A DNA stretch of 51,592 bases from assembly GCF_900102375.1 (NCBI RefSeq), contig NZ_FNBO01000017.1, positions 1 through 51,592 on the forward strand, written 5' to 3'. The position numbers and the translations under genes are program-made. The DNA is from Halorubrum xinjiangense. GTDB lineage: Archaea > Halobacteriota > Halobacteria > Halobacteriales > Haloferacaceae. The notes beneath the pieces are model-generated. The model worked only from the letters and a program-made list of their open reading frames with translations, searched no databases and had not been told where the DNA came from. The stretch's first letter is position 1; every line of letters begins with the position of its first letter. Positions 51,306-51,592 of this stretch are shown here, piece after piece.

Positions 51306-51592
51306 ATGCCGAAAACCGCCCGCCTCACCGAGTCTACCGAGTGGATCGACTTGGGGTTTGTGGAGCGAGAACGGACACCCCGCGAGATCATTGAAAAGGG
51401 TATTCGCCACCATCTCGCTGGACTATCACTTTCGAATACAGTTATTCTTCTTGAGGAGTTGGGTGTCGATCGAAGTCGTGTTGCTGTTCACAATTGGGTA
51501 CAGAAAGCCGATCTACAGCCAGCTGACGGTGAGAGCCCGGATCGCGTTGCGGTCGATCAGAAAGCGATCCGGATCAACGACGAGCAGTACTG
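51306..51592 (+). CDS. IS6-type transposase, N-terminal part (runs off the window)
   Basis: The first 95 residues of a transposase start at ATG 51306 (MPKTARLTESTEWIDLGFVE). HLAGLSLSNTVILLEELGVD, then VHNWVQKADLQPADGE, is the helix-turn-helix region of IS6-family DDE transposases. VAVDQKAIRINDEQY contains the first catalytic Asp. No stop is reached before 51592. The base composition is much richer in A/T than the neighbours, consistent with mobile DNA. The left terminal repeat probably lies around 51265-51280 (GTTAAGTTAAG); this is not proven. Confidence 0.85.
   Translation, partial: MPKTARLTESTEWIDLGFVERERTPREIIEKGIRHHLAGLSLSNTVILLEELGVDRSRVAVHNWVQKADLQPADGESPDRVAVDQKAIRINDEQY

Noticed and set aside
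1-51592. tRNA, rRNA or CRISPR arrays
   Set aside because: No cloverleaf T-loop, rRNA-like segment or regularly spaced direct repeat with unique spacers was seen. The only regular tandem repeats are the 21-bp and 33-bp ones and the TATA-leader units.

Overview
The window reads as chromosomal DNA of a haloarchaeon, most like Halorubrum. It is very GC-rich, the proteins are rich in Asp and Glu, and many genes carry a TATA box about 25-30 nt before an ATG or GTG with no leader. Several families seen here are haloarchaeal or archaeal: DUF5786, DUF2270, DUF99, a FolC-FolP fusion and an HtrII-type transducer. Both edges are mobile DNA: the right end of an IS605/IS1341-type element at 1-95 and a truncated IS6-type transposase at 51306-51592.

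Layout. 1-5.98 kb: IS end, a winged-helix regulator whose stop codon lies in the IS end, a gene relic, a UDP-sugar dehydrogenase carrying a 471-residue intein at its catalytic cysteine, and two divergent genes that share a helical module (one with a PH-like domain, one with a membrane anchor). 6-9.3 kb: a VanZ-like protein, a DUF4330 protein, a membrane protein and UppP. 9.4-11.7 kb: a transducer gene followed, with an 8-nt overlap, by a bacteriorhodopsin-family gene with no helix-G lysine. 11.8-17.7 kb: a thioesterase, an ABC-2 exporter, a cobalamin-binding protein, a methyltransferase pair, a VOC protein and small proteins. 18.3-21.4 kb: two zinc alcohol dehydrogenases and a glycosyltransferase. 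21.8-26.3 kb: an archaeal pilus motor pair (ATPase and membrane platform). 26.4-35.5 kb: a Cmi4-like protein, a solitary Cas4-like protein, a cupin, citramalate synthase, MATE exporter, threonine deaminase and a DUF2270 protein. 36-42.2 kb: thioredoxin reductase, methyltransferase, DHH phosphoesterase and FolC-FolP. 42.8-51.2 kb: a second ABC-2 exporter, an aldo/keto reductase, HisH, a PhnC-PhnD-PhnE importer, a family-4 uracil-DNA glycosylase, DUF99 and DUF5786.

Three things stand out. (1) The opsin-like/transducer pair looks like a sensory rhodopsin II-HtrII complex that has lost its chromophore site (Lys to Arg) but keeps a Tyr/Asn pair at the known receptor-transducer contact. (2) Four copies (A-D) of a roughly 300-450 bp repeat lie in intergenic gaps. 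Each has a TATA box, a conserved leader and a long-range stem whose two arms differ between copies yet pair perfectly within each copy. This suggests a transcribed structured RNA or a structured non-autonomous mobile element. (3) The intein splits the UDP-sugar dehydrogenase exactly at its active-site cysteine.

Metabolically, citramalate synthase and threonine deaminase give two routes to 2-oxobutyrate for isoleucine. I saw no tRNA, rRNA or CRISPR array. All calls come from reading the sequence, with no database searches.
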